This document shows, one piece after another, positions 35,501 to 44,975 of a DNA stretch of 64,000 bases; the stretch's first letter is position 1, and every line of letters starts with the position of its first letter. Made by a program: the position numbers and the translations under genes. The notes beneath the pieces were generated by a model, which saw only the letters and a program-made list of their open reading frames with translations, made no database searches and was not told the DNA's origin. The DNA comes from Bryum argenteum. Taxonomy: Eukaryota > Streptophyta > Bryopsida > Bryales > Bryaceae. The stretch covers positions 11,939,495 to 12,003,494 of the forward strand of contig CM073328.1 in assembly GCA_037043015.1 (NCBI GenBank), read 5' to 3'.

Positions 35501-38500
35501 CTAGTCATATTAGTGCCATATTCATGACGGTTATTGCCTAGTGTTGGTTTACGCAATGTAGTTTGCCAATCCGCATCAAATCTTTGGTTACTAAGATTAT
35601 CCTATCATACAAGTGGTGTACAATTTTGTTCAATACTTGGAAGTGCTATAAGTATTAAAATCTAAGAACCTTTATTAGGAAACTTATATTATGTTGAAGT
35701 CCTTGCAAACAATTTTGGTTCATGCTTTTAAAGTTAGATAGCTAACCTCAACCTCCGGGGCTGGTGACCATTTGCCCATTAGAATTACATTTTGTCTCCA
35801 TTGTTGTCCATATTTTGGTGCTCGGTGTTCAGCTAATGGTGTTTTTTTAGACTTTTGCGGTATAGATTGTGCATTTGGATCTTCACCCTGCACTCCATTC
35901 ATTCCTATAGTTGGTCAATTAAATTCTAATCAAATCAAGATGTAAAGTTCAATCTCCTAGCTAACATTAGAAAATAGTAAACCTACTACTTTCAACCAAA
36001 TCGCATTGAACTTCAATGCTTGGTTAAATACACATCATACAAACCAATTCTACAACGGTTTAAGCCTTGAAACTACGCATAAAACTTCCAATTCTTAAAA
36101 AAAGTAGTTACTTAAATTTATAAACTAGATAGAAAATGAAAGGCAAATCATCATTTGATACCAATGATATTAAATTACATGGATATTGATGTGTTTGTTA
36201 GGGGCTTAAGAGCTCTTGCAATCTATGTATACTCACCTTTAGTATATTGGCGATTATAGAAGTGGACACGTCTGTTAAGGCACATCCAGATAAATTCAAG
36301 GTCTGCAAAGATTGGCAATGTTGCAGACACGAAGACTGCAAAGAATCGGGCAACATTGTAAGTTACATTTGATGAGGTGTAGATGTCCAAAAACTCAAAA
36401 TTCATTCATCAATTGAAGACATAGAAAAATGAGAGAAATTTTTAAGGCACATCAAAGAAAATCAAGAGCTCTTTCAACAATGTTAAAGTACTCAATCTGC
36501 CCACAATGCCACATCTAACTTAATCTAAACATTATCACTGAAATTGAAATAGTAAAACTTTTTATTATTACGTAGTGTATGATGTATTGACTAAAATTTA
36601 ACATTGAAAAACCAACCATGCGTACAATATGAGGATCTTGAAATGATTCTTCGAATACCTCTATACCATTTGTAGATCCCCAATAAGTTGGTCTTGGATT
36701 TCAAGCAATTTAAATCACTTGAATGTGTCATAGTAAGACCTCCGTGTTTGAAAAATTGAATAATCTACTTTTAGAGAGATTAGTTGAATAGTTGATTATG
36801 AGGATGGAGCAAGTGTTTTACCAAAACTTGAAGTGTAACATCTCCCAATCCGCTATTAGCAAATGAAAGATGACGAAGTGTTGTGCTGCATCCTGAGACC
36901 AATAACCATGTGAGATTACTATCTAAAATAACCAATGTTTTAGAAGGTATGACTAAGTTAGTAAGTACTTAGAGAGTTTCTAGGTGAACTTCTTAGTATC
37001 AACCAATTGAAATACCATTATAAAGTGTGCCCCATTCTATACAACTCCCTATGCAACTCTACATGAACTAGAGTCTCTAAGAATATGCAGAGAGTTGCTT
37101 GCAGTCAAGAAAAATGGATCTCCAATTGTGAGAACTTGTGCGTATGCGTGGATCATATTTATGAGTTACAACCTCTTTTGTAAGGCAAACAAAAAAATGA
37201 TTTTGCACTATTGTTGTAATAAATTTTCTTGGCTACAAGTCGACTTTCTCATAAACTTACAACGTAAAACTAGGCGGTTTAGATTCATGCCGTGTTTCTT
37301 ACTATTATGAATGAGCCCAAATATAAAAGAATTTATATCTAATAATCACTACTTCGAATTCACTCCAATTTTAGTTGGAGTTGGTGTTTGGCTATGAGAT
37401 AGTTCAAGGGGTTGGTTGCTGTAGAGAACCTTGATCAATATGATTCAATATTTGTATATTTAAAATGATTGTAGATGTGTAATTGCAAAAGTCTCAAACA
37501 CTTGTAGGAAAGTTTGTTTTACATGACTAATTGGTGATGACAAAAAATAGACCACAATGACTAAAATGATTCATAATGAGTCATTGTAGACATTATAAGT
37601 CATTGTCATTTGTCATGTTTTTCTACTAGTGATTGAATTTGAAAGCACAAGTTTTTGTACGTATAGCAGGGCACAATGTGTTGATGTCACATAGTCCCAA
37701 GCATAGTCCCAATTCCAAATTATGCATCCATCTTTCAACTGCATGTGCAAGAGCCCTATATCACACACACCAAGATTGATGGCATGGTTCAACTATTTGT
37801 GGACTTTGAATAAGATACAAAGTACATTTGTATGCTTTAATGTTGATATGTAAAGCGTATAAAACAAATGTCATTGAGGCCTTTTTTAAGAATTTTAGTT
37901 TGTAATAAATTCTAGAATAACGTAAATTTAGTATACACTAAACATGTGGGTTCATAAGGGTTCATTTATAATTGCAAAGCTAGTAATTGTTGCAAATAAC
38001 CAAGTATGAAGAGCACAAAGTTGCACAATTGATGTTTTAGACAAAAATGTAAGGGGAGCAACTTTTATACCAAAATTTATGTTTGGTGTGTTCACACAAT
38101 ACGATAAGGGTTTGCAGTAAGTTTTTAGTTTTGATGAATCTATTTGCTTAGCAAACAACTATATATTCTATGTAGAGGAAACCAATCTTCATGAACTCAT
38201 ATGGTCACTACTTCAATAAAATTTAAAGTATTTATATATGTATATCCTTTAGTGTATTTATATAATTTTTTTAGTGGGTCAACATCAAATAGACTTTTTA
38301 GTGGTATGGAACATGAACATGAGGGAGGACTACCTTTATTTGATATTAGAGTGAAAATATTGGGAATGAAATGGGTATTACAGAATAATACTTGATAAAC
38401 ATGAACATTATATCTGTTGCACGTTGATCCGCAATGCCAAAATGCTGAGAAACTGTCACCATTGTCAAACAATGTCCTCTTATCTATAACTCACAAAGAC

Positions 38501-39239
38501 TAGAATGATACTTTTGCATCCTTATTTCAAACTTTCCTATCAATTTAATACAAAAATGTTTTATACATACATGGACCCCATTCCTGAAATGTCTACCCTA
38601 GTGAACACCTATTGCTCCTACATGGTGACTTTAGTCATGATACAAAGTTGAGATGGAGCCGCGTGAACAATGAAGTCAACAACCAAAAAAAATAATAATA
38701 AATCTAGATTTTTTTAGATGTTGACTTCTTTGTTCTAGTGTGCACCTTCAACGGAACTACTATCTACTAAAATCTAAGGATTCCAAGACTCACGGATAGC
38801 GTGATTGAGTTATGATCACTCTTATGTGACCAAAGGGAACCACCCTCTAAGCTTAAGTATTCCTCAGTGACCAATAGTATACAAGTATCGTGAGGGAAAT
38901 GTGAAAAGAACCCTTAGAAAGAATTCCTCACACTAACATGGTTTTATCGCCTTAACCCCTAAAGATCCAAGAAAGCCGAAATGGCTTTTTGGGGCTTCCG
39001 CAGAGAAAAAATTCAGCCAACTTTGACCATTATAATCTCAAAATCAGAAAAAAATTAACGGTTCAAATTTGACAAATGAGTATAGGGTCAAGTTCACTTC
39101 AAGATCCTATGGTTGGATCTTCTAATTACTGCTTAGATTGAGTTTTTTCGCCCCTGAAGTAGAAGAGGGTCTTTTGTGATAATTTAGACAATCACGGTAA
39201 AAGTGTTGTTTTATGATAATCCAAAACCCTTAAGAAAAT

Positions 39240-39303
<64 letters not shown>

Positions 39304-39528
39304 TATATTCGGTCACTTCAAGGAAAAAAAAAATCCAACCACCCTAAACCCACCATTTTTACATTATTACCGCCTTTATGATTAATAGTGTAATTGATTA
39401 ATAGTGTAGATTTTACCAGTCAGCTGGTCTTCAGGATAAACATACAAGCGCAATGTAGTGATGCCTGGGTATTTAAGTTGTTTGCCCAACTGAAATAAAT
39501 CTTGGAGTGATACTTCAGCCAAATTTCT
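32591..39528 (-). CDS. CEP78-like leucine-rich-repeat/coiled-coil protein (5' end not resolved)
   Basis: Minus-strand exons that join in phase are 36892-36822, 36335-36237, 35887-35753, 35601-35394, 35120-34951, 34841-34456, 34323-34093, 33982-33402, 33179-33109 and 32893-32591 (TGA), together about 751 residues. A further exon, 39528-39417 (LQDLFQLGKQLKYPGITTLR), looks like an earlier part; exons between it and 36892 were not found. Ribonuclease-inhibitor-type repeats read LRHLSFANSGLGDVTLQVL, then QSLQTLNLSGCALTDVSTSI, then GLVGLDLSNNSFTDALSMEL and LRALNLRCNQMTRGGAKPLL. A Ser/Thr/Pro-rich and Arg/Tyr-rich region and a short coiled coil (LRLLERSCKVLNTHV) follow. The repeat order, the spacing between the first two repeats, the insert before the third and the C-terminal coil parallel centrosomal protein CEP78, a centriole and basal-body protein. 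The family call comes from memory of the pattern. Confidence 0.6.
37617..37631. repeat. Isolated CACTA-like terminal motif
   Basis: GTTTTTCTACTAGTG is the reverse complement of CACTAGTAGAAAA, a common end of plant CACTA-type elements and related to the family at 5674, 6642 and 39832. The partner end was not found, so the element cannot be delimited. Confidence 0.35.
38956..39200. mobile_element. TTAA-flanked MITE, copy 1 (3' end decayed)
   Basis: It starts at TTAA followed by CCCCTAAAGATCCAAGAAAG. It follows the copy at 42248-42507 through ATGGCTTT, TTCAGCCAACTTTGACCAT and AAGATCCTA(T/C)GGTTGGATCTTC. The right end is not recognisable before the (AT)n run at 39242. Confidence 0.75.
39242..39301. 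repeat. (AT)30 microsatellite
   Basis: Sixty bases of uninterrupted AT repeat. It lies in a probable intron of the CEP78-like gene, between exons 39417-39528 and 36822-36892. Confidence 0.95.
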
Positions 39529-39831
39529 CTGCATCAACAACATTAGAAAACACTAAATGTCAGTAACACTAAATGTTACACGTCACCAAAGTGTTACAAC
39601 ACTAATCGTCAAACCATAACACTAAGTGTGAGAGCATGCAAATTTTCTTACAAAAAAGTGTAAGAATCTACTAGAAGTGGTGCATTTGGTGGATTGAAGA
39701 AAAGAGAAGGGACATTGATTGCAATCACGGCCCAAAGTGAACATTAATCACAAGAGAGTTGAGAAATAGTGTTATTTACCAAAAGTTGCACGTTGCACTG
39801 ATCTCCACGTAACACCAATTAACAACTCTTG

Positions 39832-39971
39832 TGTAGTGGAATAGTGTGGTATTTTGACCAAGCTCTCCAAGAGTATTTTCATCAAGAATGTCTTATTCCA
39901 ACAAACTTGGTGATAATCTTGGTGGAATGAGTTATTCAGCTCAATAGAAATACTACACTTCTCTACTAGTG
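39832..39971. mobile_element. Copy of the inverted-repeat element seen in the pectate lyase introns
   Basis: Left end GTAGTGGAATAGTGTGGTAT and right end ATACTACACTTCTCTACTAG are inverted relative to each other. The interior shares CCAAGCTCTCCA and TCATCAAGAATGTCTT with the copies at 5674 and 6642. Length is about 140 bp. Confidence 0.65.
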
Positions 39972-42900
39972 ATGAAAAGAATTGAAGTGCCACATGCAAT
40001 TACAAAGAATATAAGAATTTGACCTGGATTTTTGTTGAACGTGGCCAAGCATGTTCATTTGGAGGAGAAGGTCTTTTGAATTTCGAATTGTCGAATTCGT
40101 GGCTTGAGCATGCATGTTGATGAGATGTTTCACGATCCATTGCGACAAAATTATGTTCTCAATTGTCTTGATAAGCTCTTGAAAAACAAGACTTTTGAAT
40201 AAGATCCACCAAGAGTTGGTGGACCCAATTTGTGAAACAAATTACATTTTGGTATGGTTGAATTCATGCGACAACTTGTCTTTGAAGACCGTGTACCCAT
40301 AACACAAGTTGCCATTAGTTGATTCTGAGTTTCAATCGAAGCTCATCATTCTCTTCAAGAGCTCAAAAAGATTGAAATTTGCACTTTTTATTTTATACAC
40401 GTGTTGAAATGACTACTCAATGACAAATAATAGAAATTTGGGATAACTAGTTACAATATTTGAGTAGATATTGGAATGGTTATCGTGTGATTGTGATGAA
40501 TTTGTGGAGTTCGATGCTTGAAACTCAAAATAGAGTTGATAATTAATGAACAATGTCGTGACGAGGAAGTTGGGTTTGAGGAGATTGCGAAAGGGAAGAA
40601 GAGTGGGAGTTTGGGATCCAAAGAGAAACTTAGGAGACGGCTACAAACAATTAGTCGATAAGTTGCTACATTCGGCCAAAGTTTAACGGCAAGCTTAAGG
40701 TTGTGATATCTTGTTAAGCTCATAATATTATACTTCAACTTGGATACCTATAACCTAACCTATTATTTATCTTACAATAAGTTACTCATTGTATTTTCAT
40801 TGTTGTGAAGTGAAATTAAATGGTACCAAGGGAAAATATGTACATTCAAGAAATAGCATGATATATTATGAGAATACGTCATATTATAATAATTAATATA
40901 GTTCTAATTTTTGATATTTCCCCCTTGAAGAATATAGTGTATAAGTCATTTCTCTCTAACATAACCAAGTTTTGTTTAGATGACTCTTTTTGGTTGAAGA
41001 CGAATCATTTTATTGCTTCATGATACTTTGCACCATCAAAAATATTAGTATCAAAATAAGCAATAAGCATTATATTTCACTCAGTATCAATTAAAAAAAA
41101 CAAAAAACAATTTGATGATGGTTACATGTGCCTTTATTTCATTGGACTATACAACTACTTTAGGAGGTGATGATTTTCTTGATTTTCATTATATTGTTAC
41201 ATCTACAAATGTGTAATTATATCTTAAAAACAATGCTTTTATAGGAAAAATCCCTTGCCCCAATGCATTGCAAATAGAATACTATTATGGTGCTCTAAAT
41301 GAACCACTTTATCACATATCAACCCCTACCATCCCATGTACTACCTTTGATTGCAGTGTTCTACTATGTAAAGCTAGAACATTTACGACGAACTGAGGTG
41401 GGACCATTTGCTAAGGTTTTTTGCAAATACCTAAAAAGGGGACAAATTGAAGAAGTAAAGAGACGGAAATGACCCTTTTAGAGGTTGCTTCAATATTTGG
41501 GTTCAGGCATGTAGATGGCATTGAGTAAGATTTTCTAGCTTTAAGCTTTGCATAATATCTAAGTATTGATGTTATGTGTTTTTTACATTTTGCAATGATA
41601 TTGTCAAGTTGAAGGAAGAAGTCGATGCTTCTATAGTAGATATTATGTAGTAAATATTGTGCACACACCTTCGCCATTGCCAATTGCTCAACACCAAGTA
41701 CTTCTACGAGAATCCTCACATTCTGTATTAGATAGATTATATGCATTGGGAAAGTATATGTGGCACAATTGGAATAGGAAGCACATCCTTAGCAATGGTA
41801 GTACGTAAGCAAGAATATTCAATTTCCAATATTATTACTTCTAGAGGTTGTAAGCAATATAGAGGGATGCCTAGAGCATATTTGCATATGTAGATAGTAT
41901 TACCACTTGATCAATAATTTATTACATCATGCTCAGTAAGAGAAAAAGCCATACAAAGCCTCTAGTAATTCAAACAATTGTAATAATCCAAAATGTTGAA
42001 TTTCAATATTGGGAGCATCTAAGGGTTAATGTACAAAATGCCACATTTACCCAAATTGAAAAGAAACAAAGTTCACAAATAATTCATGCCTATGATATTT
42101 TCACCAATCCGAATGACTCATCCTACCACAAGAATTCTACTAATCTTAGTGACATAAGACATTTTTGGTGAAAATATGGACTAAATGCTTGGTGAAGAAG
42201 TGTGTTATTCCAAGCAATTTTTACAACTCACAGAAGAAGGAGATTAACCCCTAAAGGTCCAAGAAAGCGGAAATGGCTTTCTGAAGTTTCTGCTGAAACA
42301 AAATTCAGCCAACTTTGACCATAATAATCTCACAAATGAAGAAGAATTAGCAGTTCAATTTTGGTGAGTGAGTGGAAGGTTAAGTTAACTTTAAGATCCT
42401 ACGGTTGGATCTTCGAAATAATTCTTAGATTGAGAGTATTTAGGCCTGAAGTAGGGGAACATCTATTTTGGTGATTTAAACAATTTTGCATCAAGAACCT
42501 TTAGGGGTTAATGACTTCAATCCGGAACACCATCACCCAACACAAGGTTCTCAATCATCAACTAAGCAAATGCCATGTAAAATCCACCATCGCACCACTT
42601 TCCACACGCCGAATGCACTTACGACTGATTCGAGAGGTTTCCCAAGTACATCAAAATGACAGAATCAGTCCCTAGTGCCACTTACGCCCCAGAAATCGAC
42701 ACTTTCACTAACTCAAAATTCTCAACGTCAAAGAGGATGGTGACAGGTTCCAAAAACCTTGCGCAAATCTACCATTGGTTGGTACATTCAACGCTTGAGA
42801 ACAGTCCGGATGCAGAAGATTCCCCACTCCAATCTTACCCAAGGACCTCTTACGACACGGAATCTTCCACACTCAAATCGTTATCTCTACTACCAAAGTT

Positions 42901-43153
42901 GCAGTTTGACATCACACCGAATTAGGTCTGCCTCTATCAAACCATCACAATCACATCCTCAAGCTTGTGCCCTTTTCCCCCACAAAAAAGCAAAGCGTCT
43001 CTTTTTTCCAACACTAATGAAACAATTTTAGATTATCTCACAATTAGCATGATAGTATCTTCATCGACCAGGTTCACATGCGCACGGCACTGTAGGGTTT
43101 GCGTTTGAAACCCACCAAAGGCAGCACCTTTCGTTGGTAGTTTCTCGCACACA
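39972..43153. other. AT-rich intergenic region with MITEs
   Basis: No gene is supported here apart from the transposon copy listed separately. Missing 5' exons of the CEP78-like gene may lie in this region. The part from about 42,520 to 43,153 has higher G+C and is probably the promoter and leader of the gene at 43154. Confidence 0.35.
42248..42507. mobile_element. Complete 260-bp MITE flanked by TTAA
   Basis: The element begins CCCCTAAAGGTCC and ends AACCTTTAGGGG, a terminal inverted repeat of about 12 bp, and both ends abut TTAA (42244-42247 and 42508-42511). TTAA duplications with C-rich ends are the hallmark of piggyBac-type elements, which are uncommon in plants, but the symmetric ends leave other readings open. 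Related copies lie at 38956 and 46013. No coding capacity. Confidence 0.8.
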
Positions 43154-43816
43154 ATGGCGAATGCACACTTCTTCTTCGTAGTAATCCTCATGCTGGTGCT
43201 CGTTTCCGCGGCATCAGGTGACAGAATACTGACTCGTGAGGAGCTAGCACCGATACTAGCAAAGCAAGTAGTAATCCCGAACACTAAAGCTCAACAAGCA
43301 GCCCCCCCGCAAGCGACGCCATGGCCGGAGGAGTTCACGATCAAGTTCACCACCGACAATGGCACGGCACCGGGGGTGCTCATCTACGACTGGGCCAACA
43401 AGCAGCAAGCGATAGTGCACGGCCAGGGCGCTTCCCATTGCAAAGCCCGGGGCAGCACCAAAGGATTCTGCTACATTCTGGAGAATCCGACGGGAACCTT
43501 CGAGATTGACCCAGCGGCGGAAGAATGTGAGCTCACCAACCCCGGGATTGGCTCTGTCCCGCCCACTTGGGTGACTCGGGGTGTGTTTGCCGGCGTCGAG
43601 GACGTCAATGGTGTGATGTGTAACCGATTTGATTACCCTCCGTCCATGCACTCGTGGTTGGAGAGTGTTGATGGAGGATTGCCGTGCGCTTTCCTGTTTA
43701 CGAATCCGAATCTGAGTTACTTCTTCGATGCGGGGAGCTTGAAGCTTGGTCAGCCCAGTTTGAGCTCGTTCCGGATTCCGGACTATTGCACCCCTGCGAG
43801 CAAAGCTGATCAGTAA
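43154..43816 (+). CDS. Secreted protein of the At4g14100-like family (function unknown)
   Basis: A single exon of 220 residues starts at the ATG at 43154. Residues 1-22 form a clear signal peptide (FFFVVILMLVLVSAASG). The mature part carries features I associate with the plant family typified by At4g14100 and At3g23760: WPEEFTIKF near the start, a YDW motif (GVLIYDWANKQQ), a central PPTWVTRGVF block, GVMCNRFDYPPS, and a C-terminal FRIPDYC. Six or more cysteines suggest disulphides and a secreted or vacuolar location. Some databases label the family as a glycosyltransferase, but I see no catalytic motif and would not assign an enzyme activity. The exon is much richer in G+C than its surroundings. 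The gene has no intron, and the region just downstream has been tandemly duplicated. Confidence 0.75.
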   Translation: MANAHFFFVVILMLVLVSAASGDRILTREELAPILAKQVVIPNTKAQQAAPPQATPWPEEFTIKFTTDNGTAPGVLIYDWANKQQAIVHGQGASHCKARGSTKGFCYILENPTGTFEIDPAAEECELTNPGIGSVPPTWVTRGVFAGVEDVNGVMCNRFDYPPSMHSWLESVDGGLPCAFLFTNPNLSYFFDAGSLKLGQPSLSSFRIPDYCTPASKADQ

Positions 43817-43916
43817 GGCGAGGCTTGCGCGGTACACAATCTGATCGATACATAGCATTTGATCGATGTTGCAAAGTGATAAGTAGGATGTGAGCCATCT
43901 GATTAAGTTGTGCTTG

Positions 43917-44475
43917 GCGTTGGCTCGAGCATGTGGACTGTAGAGATTGCTCTCTCTTGGTAATGGTGCACTTTTGGATATGGCGTTCGATGCGAACGTT
44001 TTACTGTAATTTTTCTATGTAGATATCAAAGTGAAGTTTCTGTGTATGAATTGCTTGGAAAGTGGAGTTTTTTTTTAGTTTTGTGCGGTTTGTGTGTATG
44101 AATTGCTTGGAAAGTGGAGTGCCTTGCCATGGCTCCGAGCATGTGGACTGTAGAGATTGCTCTCTCTTGGCTATGGTGTCCTTTGCGAACTTTTTGATGC
44201 GATTTTCTCCTGTGTTGGTGCTAAAGTGGAGTTTCTTAGTTTGTGATATATGAAGTTTCTCAGTTTCTGATTTGTAGAGTTTCTAAAGTGGATGAATTGC
44301 TTGGAAAGTGTCGGGATTTCGTGGCTGGAGCATGGGGTCCCTAGAGATTGTTTTGTCGTGGTTATGGTGCGATCTCGATTATATGCGAAGTATTAAATGT
44401 CATTTTCAAGTGGAGTGAAGTTTCCCAATTCGGATTCATGAAGTTTCTGTATATGAACTGCGTGGAAAGTGGGGT
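43917..44475. repeat. Tandemly duplicated 3' flank of the 43154 gene (3-4 diverged copies)
   Basis: GAGCATGTGGACTGTAGAGA followed by TTGCTCTCTCTTGG occurs near 43928 and 44138, with a weaker copy near 44328. GAATTGCTTGGAAAGTGGAG occurs near 44047 and 44100, with weaker copies near 44293 and 44455. The spacing is about 200 bp. Confidence 0.75.
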
Positions 44476-44792
44476 GCGCTTTGTTTTGTTTTGTTGGTCG
44501 CTTTGTTTTGTTTGTTGGAGAATGTGGTGGGACAGTTGTGCATAGTATAGGTTTTCCCTGCTCGAAATTCTTGGCAAGTGTTGCATTCAACATCCGTACA
44601 CCATTATAAACAACGGAAAGTGTGCACAACATTCGACGTGAGAGTTCAAGTGGGTTCGATTAGCATGAAATTTTGTAACCTTCGAATAGATGGAGAAAAT
44701 AAATAACTATCACAAGTAGAATGCATAGATGAAAGGAAGAAGTAGAATTGCCTCAGTGAACCCAGCTTTTTCAATGCAAGGTGGATAGAATT

Positions 44793-44877
44793 GGGCTCCG
44801 AGAAGAGAGGAAGGGAATGCTCCGAGAAGAGAGGAAGGGAATGCCCCGAGAAGAGAGGAAGGGAATGCTCCGCGAAG
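44793..44877. repeat. 24-bp tandem repeat, ~3.5 copies
   Basis: CTCCGAGAAGAGAGGAAGGG plus AATG is repeated in direct tandem, with single-base differences (CCCCGAG, CTCCGCG). It lies about 100 bp beyond the stop codon of the phosphogluconolactonase gene and could be in its 3' untranslated region. Confidence 0.85.
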
Positions 44878-44975
44878 AACCTTTTTTTGTTTTATTTCTA
44901 CAACACGAGTAGTACCAGTACATGCTCAGCCCGTAGTGACATGAAAAACAAAATCGGGCGATTGAAGATCAGGAC

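Noticed and set aside
36617-36690. Possible extra exon of the CEP78-like gene (TYWGSTNGIEVFEESFQD)
   Set aside because: Its phase does not fit, and joining 36822 directly to 36335 restores a leucine-rich repeat of the right length without it.
37230-37310. Minus-strand LRR-like string (MNLNRLVLR) before a GTAAGT donor
   Set aside because: Joining it to the exon at 36892 would create a stop codon, and no clear acceptor precedes it.
41411-42171. Open frames of 80-111 codons on both strands
   Set aside because: The translations are typical of AT-rich random DNA, with no motif, no supporting splice sites and no neighbouring exon.
43256-43858. 200-codon minus-strand frame over the secreted-protein gene
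   Set aside because: It mirrors a G+C-rich coding exon on the other strand. The plus-strand product has a signal peptide and family motifs; this one has none.
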